In this document: positions 9,186-16,440 of the stretch, piece by piece
Layout of the letters: every line of letters begins with the position of its first letter
Position numbering within the stretch: position 1 is the first letter of the stretch
Notes under the pieces: generated by a model
The model's input: only the letters and a program-made list of their open reading frames with translations
Database searches by the model: none
Told to the model about the DNA's origin: nothing
Assembly: GCA_021413735.1 (NCBI GenBank)
Contig: JAIOPV010000188.1
Location: 62,001 to 126,000, forward strand
Length of the DNA stretch: 64,000 bases
DNA from: Planctomycetota bacterium
Lineage (GTDB): Bacteria > Planctomycetota > Planctomycetia > Gemmatales > Gemmataceae
Reading direction: 5' to 3'
Position numbers and translations under genes: made by a program

Positions 9186-9569
9186 CTACCTTTCGAGCCC
9201 GTCGTGTTCCTTCCCCTCGTGCATCGCGCTGTACCCGGCTTGCTCTGCCCCCGGCACTGCGGCAAGCTTCTGAACCTCGCGCCCGACGCCGTCCAGTCCC
9301 TTGAGCACGTCGCCCAGGTACTCGCCCACCGCCTGACGCACCTCGGCCGGAACGTTGTGGGCTTCGAGCAGCACCTGGATGCCGGGGACGAGCTGCTCGC
9401 CGAGCGTGTGGAAGTCGTGGCGGACCTTCTTGAGCAGATCCTCCCGGGCGGGCGACCCGGAGAGGATGTCGTGCAGGGTGTCGCCGCTGGCTTTTCTGAG
9501 GGCGTAGTCCTTCGTCCACTCGGAGTTGATCGCGTTGGCTTCGGCAAGTGTCGGAATGTCGTCGCTCAT
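9186..9569 (-). CDS. Hypothetical protein
   Basis: A 127-aa acidic, probably helical protein with no recognised domain. The ATG at 9569 has GGAG at suitable distance and overlaps the stop of the preceding membrane-protein gene by four bases (ATGA), so the two are translationally coupled. It ends 7 bp before the excisionase start. Confidence 0.7.
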   Translation of the reverse strand: MSDDIPTLAEANAINSEWTKDYALRKASGDTLHDILSGSPAREDLLKKVRHDFHTLGEQLVPGIQVLLEAHNVPAEVRQAVGEYLGDVLKGLDGVGREVQKLAAVPGAEQAGYSAMHEGKEHDGLER

Positions 9570-9970
9570 GCTGGTGCTCCGGGTTGGCAGCCTGTGTCCG
9601 GGGGTAACGACTCCCCCGAACGACTCATTGCCTCCATCGCTTCGCGGATACAGGGCGGGTTGCTCGTTAAATCGATGGTCGGCACCGACAAGCGGTAGAC
9701 GTACTCCTCGATTACCAGCCGGGCGAAGCCGTACATGTCGGCGAGAAGGTTTTCGCAAGCCTGTTCGGTCGGGTTCCGCCCCATGAACCCGGATTGCTTG
9801 GCGGCCGCGACCATGTTGTTCGCGCATTCCTTCGCCGCGATGTGGGCCAACGACTCGTCGAGGTTGAACCGGAAGCCGAACCGCCACCGGATGCTGATCC
9901 AGAGGTTCTTGATCGTGACGATGATCACGCAGACCACCAGTACCGCGGCGGCCGCCATTAAGAATTCCAT
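9566..9970 (-). CDS. Small membrane protein, hypothetical
   Basis: A 134-aa protein with one N-terminal membrane segment (about residues 4-22, AAAAVLVVCVIIVTI) followed by a soluble domain containing Asn/Cys/Trp-rich stretches. It has a clear GGAG ribosome binding site. It belongs to the minus-strand mobilisation operon, between the tiny-peptide array and the excisionase gene. The function is not recognised; a bitopic membrane role at a transfer apparatus is possible but only inferred. Confidence 0.7.
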   Translation of the reverse strand: MEFLMAAAAVLVVCVIIVTIKNLWISIRWRFGFRFNLDESLAHIAAKECANNMVAAAKQSGFMGRNPTEQACENLLADMYGFARLVIEEYVYRLSVPTIDLTSNPPCIREAMEAMSRSGESLPPDTGCQPGAPA

Positions 9971-10027
9971 GATTGTCTCCAGGGTAAGGGCGGGGTTGAA
10001 GTCCCCCGCCGGTTTGGGTGGGAAGTA

Positions 10028-10078
10028 TCACTCGTCGAGGCCGAAGATGCGGACGATAGTGAGCCAGAGAATGAACAT
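10028..10078 (-). CDS. Tiny hydrophobic peptide (16 aa)
   Basis: A 16-codon reading frame, MFILWLTIVRIFGLDE, with an unusually strong ribosome binding site AAAAAGGAGGTTCCG just before the ATG. The peptide is a short hydrophobic or amphipathic helix. It is too short to judge by coding statistics; the support is the near-perfect Shine-Dalgarno and its place in a row of similar small frames. Confidence 0.5.
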   Translation of the reverse strand: MFILWLTIVRIFGLDE

Positions 10079-10140
10079 CGGAACCTCCTTTTTGCGTTCG
10101 GGGTTGCCGTCAGAGGTGATGTCACGGCAAGCGCCGTGGA

Positions 10141-10206
10141 TCACTTCTGCATCGGGACCGTGGTGCGGGGAGTGAGCAGGACGTAGAGCAGGAGACGAAT
10201 TAACAT
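10141..10206 (-). CDS. Tiny hydrophobic peptide (21 aa)
   Basis: A 21-codon frame starting MLIRLLLYVLLTPRT, preceded by GAGGTCTGATC (good Shine-Dalgarno spacing). Residues 2-12 are hydrophobic and the tail is basic. It is the second of the consecutive small frames of the array. Confidence 0.45.
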   Translation of the reverse strand: MLIRLLLYVLLTPRTTVPMQK

Positions 10207-10262
10207 GATCAGACCTCGAGTGTGGAGTGAAGGAAAGAGGGGCGTCCGTGCCCGGTTGGTTT

Positions 10263-10322
10263 TCAGTCGGTGAGGTAGCTGCAGATGACTTCGAACAGCA
10301 CTTCGAGTATGAATTCTCCCAT
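10263..10322 (-). CDS. Tiny amphipathic peptide (19 aa)
   Basis: A 19-codon frame MGEFILEVLFEVICSYLTD. The ribosome binding site AAAAAGGAGGGTTGCC is close to the ideal anti-16S sequence. The peptide would form an acidic amphipathic helix. It sits in the small-peptide array between the coupling-protein genes and the excisionase gene. Confidence 0.5.
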   Translation of the reverse strand: MGEFILEVLFEVICSYLTD

Positions 10323-10381
10323 GGCAACCCTCCTTTTTCGGTTTGGCGTTTCAGGGCTTATCCACTCCCACAGCGGGATGG

Positions 10382-10522
10382 CTACTTGAACAGCTTGGTG
10401 AAGATGGTCTTCACCAGGCTGGTGCTGGCCTCGGGGTGCTGCTTGGCGAACCGGCCCATGGCCCACACGGCCACGCACATCAGGAGAATGCAAAACCCCA
10501 CGAACTCTTGAATCGATTGCAC
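10382..10522 (-). CDS. Small single-pass membrane protein (46 aa)
   Basis: A GTG-started 46-aa frame with GGAGACAGCC just upstream. Residues about 6-22 (EFVGFCILLMCVAVWAM) form one membrane helix, followed by a basic tail ending KTIFTKLFK. No family is recognised. It is part of the small-peptide array. Confidence 0.55.
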   Translation of the reverse strand: MQSIQEFVGFCILLMCVAVWAMGRFAKQHPEASTSLVKTIFTKLFK

Positions 10523-10534
10523 GGCTGTCTCCGG

Positions 10535-10666
10535 TTAGAGCTTGCGGAACTTATCGATCACCTTCCCGACCGCGTCCGGGCGATCCGCGGCGGCCTTGAG
10601 CCAGCCGAGCCAGACCTTTGAGCCGAGAACGACGAGGCCGAAAAAGATCAACATGTTGGCGGTCAT
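10535..10666 (-). CDS. Small single-pass membrane protein (43 aa)
   Basis: A 43-aa frame with a membrane helix at about residues 5-23 (MLIFFGLVVLGSKVWLGWL) and a charged C-terminal tail. The ATG has only a weak GAGA ribosome binding site. It ends 12 bp before the next small frame, as expected within one transcript. Confidence 0.55.
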   Translation of the reverse strand: MTANMLIFFGLVVLGSKVWLGWLKAAADRPDAVGKVIDKFRKL

Positions 10667-10716
10667 GACTGTCTCGCTGTCAGTGGTGTTGGGCCGCTCG
10701 GGAGCAGCCCTGGAAA

Positions 10717-11049
10717 TCACAACTCCATGCCGCCGCGTTCCATCTGCGGCGCTTCGATCTTGGGGGCTCCCACCCCGTCGTTGCCGAGTGCCTCATCCTT
10801 GCCCCGCATGACCTCCTGCGGGGTGAGGTTCCCCAGCAGGCCCGGCTCTTCCACCGGGCGGATGTTGCTGTCCGGGAAGGCCACCAGCGCCTGCGCGAGT
10901 TCCTTCCCGCCTGCCCGGATCATCGCGTCCGCATGGCCCGCGCCGAAGTGGAGGCCGGACCACCACTCCTTGATGGAGTTGACCTCATGGGCGACGGTCT
11001 CACCGCCTCCCTTCAGACCGTCGAAGAACTGTCTCGTTGCTTCTGACAC
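10717..11049 (-). CDS. Hypothetical protein in mobilisation operon
   Basis: A 110-aa soluble protein. The GTG at 11049 is chosen because AAAGGCAGG lies just upstream, the same arrangement seen for the excisionase gene; an ATG at 11067 in the same frame lacks a good site. The first half is Gly/Asp-rich and helical and the C-terminus is Pro/Glu-rich. No known domain. It follows the coupling protein by 32 bp. Confidence 0.65.
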   Translation of the reverse strand: MSEATRQFFDGLKGGGETVAHEVNSIKEWWSGLHFGAGHADAMIRAGGKELAQALVAFPDSNIRPVEEPGLLGNLTPQEVMRGKDEALGNDGVGAPKIEAPQMERGGMEL

Positions 11050-11081
11050 GTTGCACCTGCCTTTCATCGGGGCGACCAGAG

Positions 11082-11711
11082 CTACCGCGGCAACGAGCCG
11101 CGATTCAGTTGCGCGTCGATCACCGCGAAAACCAGCATCGCGGAGAGACCGGCGAACAGAACGGAGAGGGCGAACGTCTTCACGGCGGTCATCAGGCGAG
11201 AGCACCAGCCCGGCGGCTGCGCGAGGCGCGGCTCTTCGTAGTACTTCAGCAACAATGACCACACTGGCGGCACGCCGGGCGTGAAGGTGATCGCCACGCG
11301 CGGGTGGAGGGCGCATACCTCTTCGGGCTTGAGCAGGCGCCGGGCGACCTGGTTCCAGTTGCTGTTCGAGTTCACTGAGTGCGAGAAACTTCCACCCGCC
11401 CCGTCGTTGTTTTTTTGCCGGGAACCGCCTGACGATGTTCCTCCGGAAGTGACAATTTCACTGAAATCACCGAGGCGCTTGCTCACCTCCTCGGCGGTGA
11501 CGGGATCATTCACCGCGAAGTAGATCGCCGTCGTGTTGGCTTGGATGTTGCCGTCCTGGCCTTCCGGGAAGCACTTCTTGAGTTGCGCCGCCGACTGATA
11601 GATCAGGATCAGCCGCAGTCCGTAACCCCGACCCACGTTCAGGGCGTTGTCGATCGCGTCCATTTGCCCGAGGGCAGCCGCCTCGTCGAGCAGGAAGATA
11701 ACCTCAGCCAC
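11082..11711 (-). CDS. VirD4/TraG-type coupling protein, C-terminal part
   Basis: A 209-aa frame that carries the second half of a type IV coupling protein. It begins with the Walker B segment VIFLLDEAAALGQM (about 4-17) followed by RGYGLRLILIYQSAAQL, both hallmarks of VirD4/TraG ATPases, and ends in a hydrophobic segment near the C-terminus. It starts with a GTG whose eight-base overlap with the upstream frame (GTGGCTGA), preceded by GGGAGGGG, would permit reinitiation. Alternatively the two frames are one gene broken by a single extra G. Confidence 0.8.
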   Translation of the reverse strand: MAEVIFLLDEAAALGQMDAIDNALNVGRGYGLRLILIYQSAAQLKKCFPEGQDGNIQANTTAIYFAVNDPVTAEEVSKRLGDFSEIVTSGGTSSGGSRQKNNDGAGGSFSHSVNSNSNWNQVARRLLKPEEVCALHPRVAITFTPGVPPVWSLLLKYYEEPRLAQPPGWCSRLMTAVKTFALSVLFAGLSAMLVFAVIDAQLNRGSLPR

Positions 11712-12840
11712 GGACCCCTCCCTTCACGACCGCGCGCGACAATGTCTCTACCCACAGACGCAGCAAACCCGACTGCGCGCGCACGTGGTCAGGTGCCAAA
11801 CAGAGATAAACGGTTACTTTCTCGCCCTTGATGTCAGCCGGGTCGAACGTGCTGGTCCGCGTACTCGCGGCGACCGCGGGCGTGTCGAGGAACCGCATGT
11901 GGCGGGAAACCGTTGTCAAGACACTCGACAACTCCTTGTCCTTGAAATGGGCGAGCTGGTGTCCGAGGCGGGATGCGATGCCGTCGCAGGCATCTGACGA
12001 GCAGAGCAGCTTCACGGCAGCTTCCATCTGCGCCGGGTCGGTGAGCAGCCGCCGGACGGTCTGCAAGGACCGCTCGCCGGGTTCTCCGAACAGCACAACA
12101 ACTAAAATTATGGCAGATATCCAAATCACAGCGGAATCAGACCAGTGCGGTTCTTTTTCGTTGGCGGATCTTACGACCATTGCCTCGGCTATATCCCGGC
12201 AGCGGTCGATCAGGTCGGTGTCGGATGCGTCCAGATAGTCGAGAACGTTGAGCGTGTCGGGGCTGTGTGTCGCGATGCGAAACGGATCGAGCACGACGAC
12301 CCGAAATCCCATTCGTCGCCTATGCTCTGCCGTCAACCGCACGAGCTCGCCCTTGATGTCCACCACGACCATGGACGACATGCACGTGAGCAGCGTGGGA
12401 ATAACAATCGAGACACCTTTGCCCGCACCTGTCGGAGCGAAGACAGTTGTGTGGACGGCGTTTCGAAGCCGGACCAAGTGTGTCTCGCCCCGCCAGAACC
12501 CGAGCGAGCGGAGGAACACGTGGCACGCGGTTCTTGAACGCAACCGGAGGTTAAACAGCGCCCTCAACCCGGTGCGGAACCGTGGCCGCTCGCTCTCCAT
12601 CCTGCCAAGGACCAGCCCGCTATCGCCGTCGAGCATGTCAGCGCGACGCAGGTCGTCGTCGTCGGCCCATCGGGCCGTACCGAAGGCGTCGAGCTGCATC
12701 GACCGCCGCTTGGCCACCGCGCACAGAACGATGAACACCATCACCACCAGGACGGGCGAGACCCGAGTGGCGAGGACGCACAGCGACGCGATGAACGCGA
12801 GCGTTGCTGCCATCAGGAGGAGGCGGGACAAGAAGTTCAT
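11704..12840 (-). CDS. VirD4/TraG-type coupling protein, N-terminal part
   Basis: A 378-aa frame with two membrane segments (about 7-24 and 30-43) and a nucleotide-binding domain whose Walker A APTGAGKGVSIVIPTLL lies at about 135-151. VVVDIKGELVRLTA is also typical of the family. Coupling proteins bring relaxase-bound DNA to a type IV secretion channel at the inner membrane. Walker B is in the following frame; together they total about 587 aa, the normal size. The partner relaxase is probably the MobF gene at 43.3-46.2 kb. Confidence 0.85.
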   Translation of the reverse strand: MNFLSRLLLMAATLAFIASLCVLATRVSPVLVVMVFIVLCAVAKRRSMQLDAFGTARWADDDDLRRADMLDGDSGLVLGRMESERPRFRTGLRALFNLRLRSRTACHVFLRSLGFWRGETHLVRLRNAVHTTVFAPTGAGKGVSIVIPTLLTCMSSMVVVDIKGELVRLTAEHRRRMGFRVVVLDPFRIATHSPDTLNVLDYLDASDTDLIDRCRDIAEAMVVRSANEKEPHWSDSAVIWISAIILVVVLFGEPGERSLQTVRRLLTDPAQMEAAVKLLCSSDACDGIASRLGHQLAHFKDKELSSVLTTVSRHMRFLDTPAVAASTRTSTFDPADIKGEKVTVYLCLAPDHVRAQSGLLRLWVETLSRAVVKGGVRG

Positions 12841-12852
12841 CGCGGGGCACCG

Positions 12853-13050
12853 TTAGTTGTTGGAGGGCTTGACTCGCCGATGCATTCGATCCGCCTTCTC
12901 TTCGAAGCTGTTCAGCGTCGCGGCGCACGCCTCGTAAATCATTTTGAAGGCGTCTTTCTGTTCCTCTTCGCGGAGGCACGGGGCGATCATTTCGAGGATG
13001 ACCTTCGCCAGCGCCATCGCATGGTCCGAGATCAGGGATTGGGAACGCAC
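12853..13050 (-). CDS. Small hypothetical protein
   Basis: A 65-aa helical, charged protein starting at a GTG with GAGGTGCCGCC upstream. It overlaps the 3' end of the preceding membrane-protein gene by 19 bp and ends 12 bp before the coupling-protein start. No family is recognised; the position suggests a small accessory of the coupling protein. Confidence 0.55.
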   Translation of the reverse strand: MRSQSLISDHAMALAKVILEMIAPCLREEEQKDAFKMIYEACAATLNSFEEKADRMHRRVKPSNN

Positions 13051-13253
13051 GGCGGCACCTCGGGTTGCTTCGCTTTCTCCAGCGCGATCTGCTTGTCGAG
13101 CACCTCCAACTGCCGGGCGTGACGGCGTTCACGCATCTCGTGGATGGCCTGGCGGCTCCAGACAGTGATCTCCCACATCCGGAAAATGACAGCCCCGATA
13201 ATGGACAGAAAGAACGCGCAGGTGAGAATCCCGCCCCAGTCCCAGTTCTCCAT
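13032..13253 (-). CDS. Small membrane protein with coiled-coil tail
   Basis: A 73-aa protein with one N-terminal membrane helix (about residues 8-26, ILTCAFFLSIIGAVIFRMW) and then a charged helix of coiled-coil type (EMRERRHARQLEVLDKQIAL). The ribosome binding site is AAAGGTAGTC. It is the first gene after the ParB-like gene in the mobilisation operon and has no recognised family. Confidence 0.6.
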   Translation of the reverse strand: MENWDWGGILTCAFFLSIIGAVIFRMWEITVWSRQAIHEMRERRHARQLEVLDKQIALEKAKQPEVPPCVPNP

Positions 13254-13378
13254 GACTACCTTTCATGTTGACGTTGATGTTTCGGTGTGGCACTCTCCCG
13301 CCATACACAACCCGAGAGCAAGATGCCGGGTCGGTGGAAGAAGGGTTGTAGACCTTTAACCATTGGCAAGGCGCATTG

Positions 13379-13408
13379 AGGGCAGTCGCTACAACGGCTG
13401 CCCTTTTT
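13379..13408 (+). terminator. Rho-independent terminator, plus strand
   Basis: A perfect ten-pair stem, AGGGCAGTCG (13379-13388) with CGGCTGCCCT (13395-13404, one G-T pair), a six-base CTACAA loop and then TTTTTG. The T-run is on the plus strand, yet no plus-strand gene of convincing quality lies upstream, so it may end a small RNA or block readthrough into the minus-strand ParB gene. Confidence 0.75.
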
Positions 13409-13417
13409 GTTTGCGCT

Positions 13418-14215
13418 TCACCCCGCCGCCTTCGCCTTATCCTTCATTGCCGACGTCCAGGACTTTGCCGTCAGCCCCTCATCGCGGGCTTTCTTTGCGG
13501 CCTTCAGAACCTCCGAAAGCGATTCGATCGCTTCGTCGAGAGAAACCTCCTTACCGGATACGGCCACGGTTACACCGCCCGGTAGTTGGCACGAGATCCT
13601 GGAGAGCTTCACCGCCGGAGCCGCCGTCGTGCGGGCCTTGCGCGATGCCTGTTCGAGCTGGTCGCGCGTCGCTCCCGAGAGTTTCAAGGCGAGCAGTCCG
13701 GCCTGATCGGCTTCAGGAAGTTTTGAGGCAGCGTAAACGTCCGATACGCCGACCTGACCCGCCTTGAATGCCATGACCCACGGCTCGATGCATTTCGATG
13801 GCGAGAGAATCCGCGTGACCATTGAGGCATCAAGCTTCAGCGTCTCGGCCAAATCCTTCATCTGCCACGACGGGTTCGCGGCCATCAGGTCGGCGCACGC
13901 GAGGTACTTCTCGTAGGCCGACAGGTCTTCGCGGTGGAAGAACGAGGTCAGGCGGATGACGTTGATCTGGGAATCCGTCAGTGCGGCGTCGGTCAGGATC
14001 ACGTCGAGCTTTTCCAGACCGACGAGCTTCGCGGCACGTAATCGGCGCTCACCGTCGATCATGATGCCGTCAGGTTTGGACTGCACCGGATCGTTCTGCC
14101 GGATCTTCAGCGACTCGCCGAGAGCACGCAGCGCGGCCTCGTCAAAGTGCTTGCGCGGCTGGTTCGGGTCGGGTTTGAAGAAAGACAGCGGCTTCGAGAC
14201 AAGTTGCGTGATCAT
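13418..14215 (-). CDS. ParB/RepB/Spo0J-family protein
   Basis: A 265-aa protein. The N-terminal ParB/sulfiredoxin fold shows DPNQPRKHFDEAALRALGESL (about 16-36) and the GERRLRAAKLVG motif (about 56), followed by a helix-turn-helix region (WQMKDLAETLKLDASMVTRIL). The ATG at 14215 is favoured by GGAGGAGTG upstream. ParB proteins bind centromere-like sites and use CTP for segregation; no ParA gene adjoins, so it may instead regulate the mobilisation operon it heads. Confidence 0.85.
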   Translation of the reverse strand: MITQLVSKPLSFFKPDPNQPRKHFDEAALRALGESLKIRQNDPVQSKPDGIMIDGERRLRAAKLVGLEKLDVILTDAALTDSQINVIRLTSFFHREDLSAYEKYLACADLMAANPSWQMKDLAETLKLDASMVTRILSPSKCIEPWVMAFKAGQVGVSDVYAASKLPEADQAGLLALKLSGATRDQLEQASRKARTTAAPAVKLSRISCQLPGGVTVAVSGKEVSLDEAIESLSEVLKAAKKARDEGLTAKSWTSAMKDKAKAAG

Positions 14216-14361
14216 CACTCCTCCGGGTGGTTGGACCGACCGTCATCGGCCAGCCGGTCAAGGTCAAACTGGTCCTGTTGCGTCATGCGCGTGGACTCCC
14301 CGGCCACGCCCCGAGGGGCAGAAGCACGCCATGCTTGCGGGTGCTCTCCGCGAGCTGCGCG

Positions 14362-14583
14362 TCAGTTGCCTGCTGGCGGGGCGGCTACTGGACGATCGCA
14401 TCGTTCCTCAAGGGGCAGTTGCGGGATCGCCGGCAGGTCCGGCAGTCCGGGAAGCGGTTCGTCCCACGGTGGGATCACGTCGGGCAGGCCGGGCCACGGT
14501 TCGCCGGGAAACGGCAGGTCGGGACCGCCTTCCCCGACCCACACCGCGAGTTGCACGTCGTCCAGCTTCGCGTCGTCTTTCAT
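14362..14583 (-). CDS. Small proline-rich hypothetical protein
   Basis: A 73-aa protein dominated by Pro, Asp and Leu in repeated LPxLP-like steps (LPGLPDLPAIPQLPLE). The start is the ATG at 14583 with CGAGG upstream. The composition suggests an extended linker-like protein. It lies between the SprT-like gene and the ParB gene in the same direction. Confidence 0.45.
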   Translation of the reverse strand: MKDDAKLDDVQLAVWVGEGGPDLPFPGEPWPGLPDVIPPWDEPLPGLPDLPAIPQLPLEERCDRPVAAPPAGN

Positions 14584-14658
14584 GGCAGCCTCGGGCAACG
14601 AAAGGTCCGGGCGCGGTGGCGGTGCCACCGGCCTTGGGTTCGGGTAGATGCCAGTTGG

Positions 14659-15684
14659 TCAGGTCGGGTCGGTCAGGAGGCGCAAGGCCCAGCAGTTCGC
14701 GGTGTGGTCGGTGTGTGCCCGCAAGTGCCCGAGCAGCACCTCGTCCTCGCACCCGGCGTCCTGCAGGGCGTCGGCCAGGATGGGCATTCCGTCGAACGCG
14801 CGGCGGGTACGGATGCCTTCGGCGATGGCACGCACGCAACCGCAGTTCCATGCCAGCCAGTCGCGGTCGATCACCGGCAGCGGTAGCACCATGCCGGACG
14901 GGTCGAGGGGATTTCGTTCGGCAGCGGCGAGCGCTGGATGTCGAGCTTCTTTTGCCGCATCCACCTCACGGCCGAGGATGTCGAGCAGCCGGGCATGTTG
15001 CCCGGTCGCGGTGAGGAAATACAGGTACTCGTACACGCCGGGCACGACGGACTGCCGGGGAACGCTACGCCCGGCCTTGCCGCGCAGGTGCACGCGATCG
15101 AACGACACGTGGCCCAAGTAGTACCCCTCGGGACGGAACGCATGTGGCCACGCCGCTGCGACAGGCATCCCGGTCAACCGAGGACCCCGCCGCCGTGGGT
15201 GGACTTCGGGTAAACCCATCGTTGCGCCGATGCGAGTTGCTTCTCGGGCGTAGAGAGGGCCGTAGCCGTCCCACCCCTCCTCAAGAGAACCGTGGACTTC
15301 CATGACGAACTGCTTGACGGTCTCGCCGAGGAGCCGGTCGTCAATGAGCCGCAACAGTCCTTCGGCGGTGGGGTCGTCGGTCAGTACAAGGCGTCGATCG
15401 GTTCCGAACACCATCCGCTCGGCGAGGACGATGTTGGTCCTAGCACCATAATCGGTGGTGAGGTCGGTTTGACTGAGCCGACGTGGGCTGGTCAGCCCGA
15501 TGCTAATACGTGGGCTCGTCAAACGACCGTCGAAGTGGACGTCGTTGTAAACATACCAGCGGGGGTACAGGCGGTTGAAGTGAGAGCGATATTCCGACGC
15601 AGCGGAGCTCCGACTAAATTCCTCTCGCGACTGCCGCTCGATGCGGTCCTGGTCGGCGTGGGCTGTCGGTTTCGATTCCGACAT
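14659..15684 (-). CDS. SprT-like fold protein lacking zinc ligands
   Basis: A 341-aa protein. Residues about 35-155 follow the SprT metallopeptidase layout: LYPRWYVYNDVHFDGRL, a strand with PRISIGL, then the helix that normally carries HExxH, here GETVK (120-124), and YGPLYAREATRIG where an HG is usual. All three expected zinc-binding His are therefore replaced, pointing to a binding rather than protease role. The rest (about 160-341) is Arg/Leu-rich with a few Cys and is unassigned. The ATG at 15684 is better spaced from GGGAGGA than the one at 15690. The fold call is by motif memory only. Confidence 0.55.
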   Translation of the reverse strand: MSESKPTAHADQDRIERQSREEFSRSSAASEYRSHFNRLYPRWYVYNDVHFDGRLTSPRISIGLTSPRRLSQTDLTTDYGARTNIVLAERMVFGTDRRLVLTDDPTAEGLLRLIDDRLLGETVKQFVMEVHGSLEEGWDGYGPLYAREATRIGATMGLPEVHPRRRGPRLTGMPVAAAWPHAFRPEGYYLGHVSFDRVHLRGKAGRSVPRQSVVPGVYEYLYFLTATGQHARLLDILGREVDAAKEARHPALAAAERNPLDPSGMVLPLPVIDRDWLAWNCGCVRAIAEGIRTRRAFDGMPILADALQDAGCEDEVLLGHLRAHTDHTANCWALRLLTDPT

Positions 15685-15757
15685 GGTCATTCCTCCCGGT
15701 GTTGCGTTGCGGTGGGTCTACACACAGACACGGCCGACAAGCGGTTGCGCGCGCGAA

Positions 15758-16321
15758 TCAGCGCTTGCCGTTGGGTTTTTCCTGGTCAGTTCCGAGAATG
15801 CGACGGAGGGCAGCGCGGGCGCGGATCAGCCGACCGTTGACCGTCCCCAGCGGGAGGCGGAAGTGGACAGACGCCTCGCGGATGGTGTGCCCGTCGATCT
15901 GGCAGAAGACGAACGGCGATCGCAGGTTGTCGGGAAGTTGCGGGATGGCCGCGAGCAGCGCCTCCCAGTCCGACCGCTGCTGCTCGACGTCGTAGTCGTC
16001 GCACGGGCAGGCGACGGGGTCGAAGTTGAGCGAGCGGATTTTCTCGTCGCGGGCGCTTTGGCGACCGAGGTGCGTCAGCGCGGCCCAGATCACCAGCTTG
16101 CTGAACCAGCCCAGGGGGTTCCGGACCTGCTCCAGTCGTTCGGCCTTCGTCCTGAAGACGCGGTATAGAGCTTGCTCCACCACCTCTTCGGCGTCGGCCG
16201 GGGAGAAGCGGAAACCGCTGGACATCCTGAGGAACTCGTCCCAGTGAGCGAGGAACAGGGCGAGGAAGCGGCTGCGGAGGTCACCCGAATCGTCGGGGAA
16301 GCAGATGATGAGTGGCGGCAT
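15758..16321 (-). CDS. ECF-type RNA polymerase sigma factor
   Basis: A 187-aa sigma-70 family protein. Region 2 spans about residues 20-85 (DAEEVVEQALYRVFRTK, then NPLGWFSKLVIWAAL), and region 4 about 125-178 (LPDNLRSPFVFCQIDG, then EASVHFRLPLGTVNGRLIRAR). No anti-sigma gene is adjacent. It is divergent from the XRE-type membrane protein, with a shared 119-bp control region, and leads into the mobilisation block, so it could set that operon's expression. GAGGGATTCGCC precedes the ATG. Confidence 0.85.
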   Translation of the reverse strand: MPPLIICFPDDSGDLRSRFLALFLAHWDEFLRMSSGFRFSPADAEEVVEQALYRVFRTKAERLEQVRNPLGWFSKLVIWAALTHLGRQSARDEKIRSLNFDPVACPCDDYDVEQQRSDWEALLAAIPQLPDNLRSPFVFCQIDGHTIREASVHFRLPLGTVNGRLIRARAALRRILGTDQEKPNGKR

Positions 16322-16400
16322 GGCGAATCCCTCGTAGAATCAGTGCGAACTGAGGGAATCGTAATTCCACAGCCAACAAGATGCTCCGCGACATAAGCAC

Positions 16401-16422
16401 GAGTTAAGCGCGAGTTAAGCGC
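16401..16422. repeat. Tandem 11-bp repeat in divergent promoter region
   Basis: GAGTTAAGCGC occurs twice head to tail with no spacer (16401-16411, 16412-16422), 18 bp upstream of the XRE-protein ATG and within the sigma-factor/XRE intergenic region. One repeat per helical turn suggests an operator, perhaps for the adjacent HTH protein. Confidence 0.5.
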
Positions 16423-16440
16423 GAAAGACCGAGAGGCGGC

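Noticed and set aside
7705..9519. Long minus-strand frame opposite the integrase
   Set aside because: It is the antisense of a well-supported recombinase in high-GC DNA and shows no protein family; Arg/Pro-rich composition is typical of a shadow frame.
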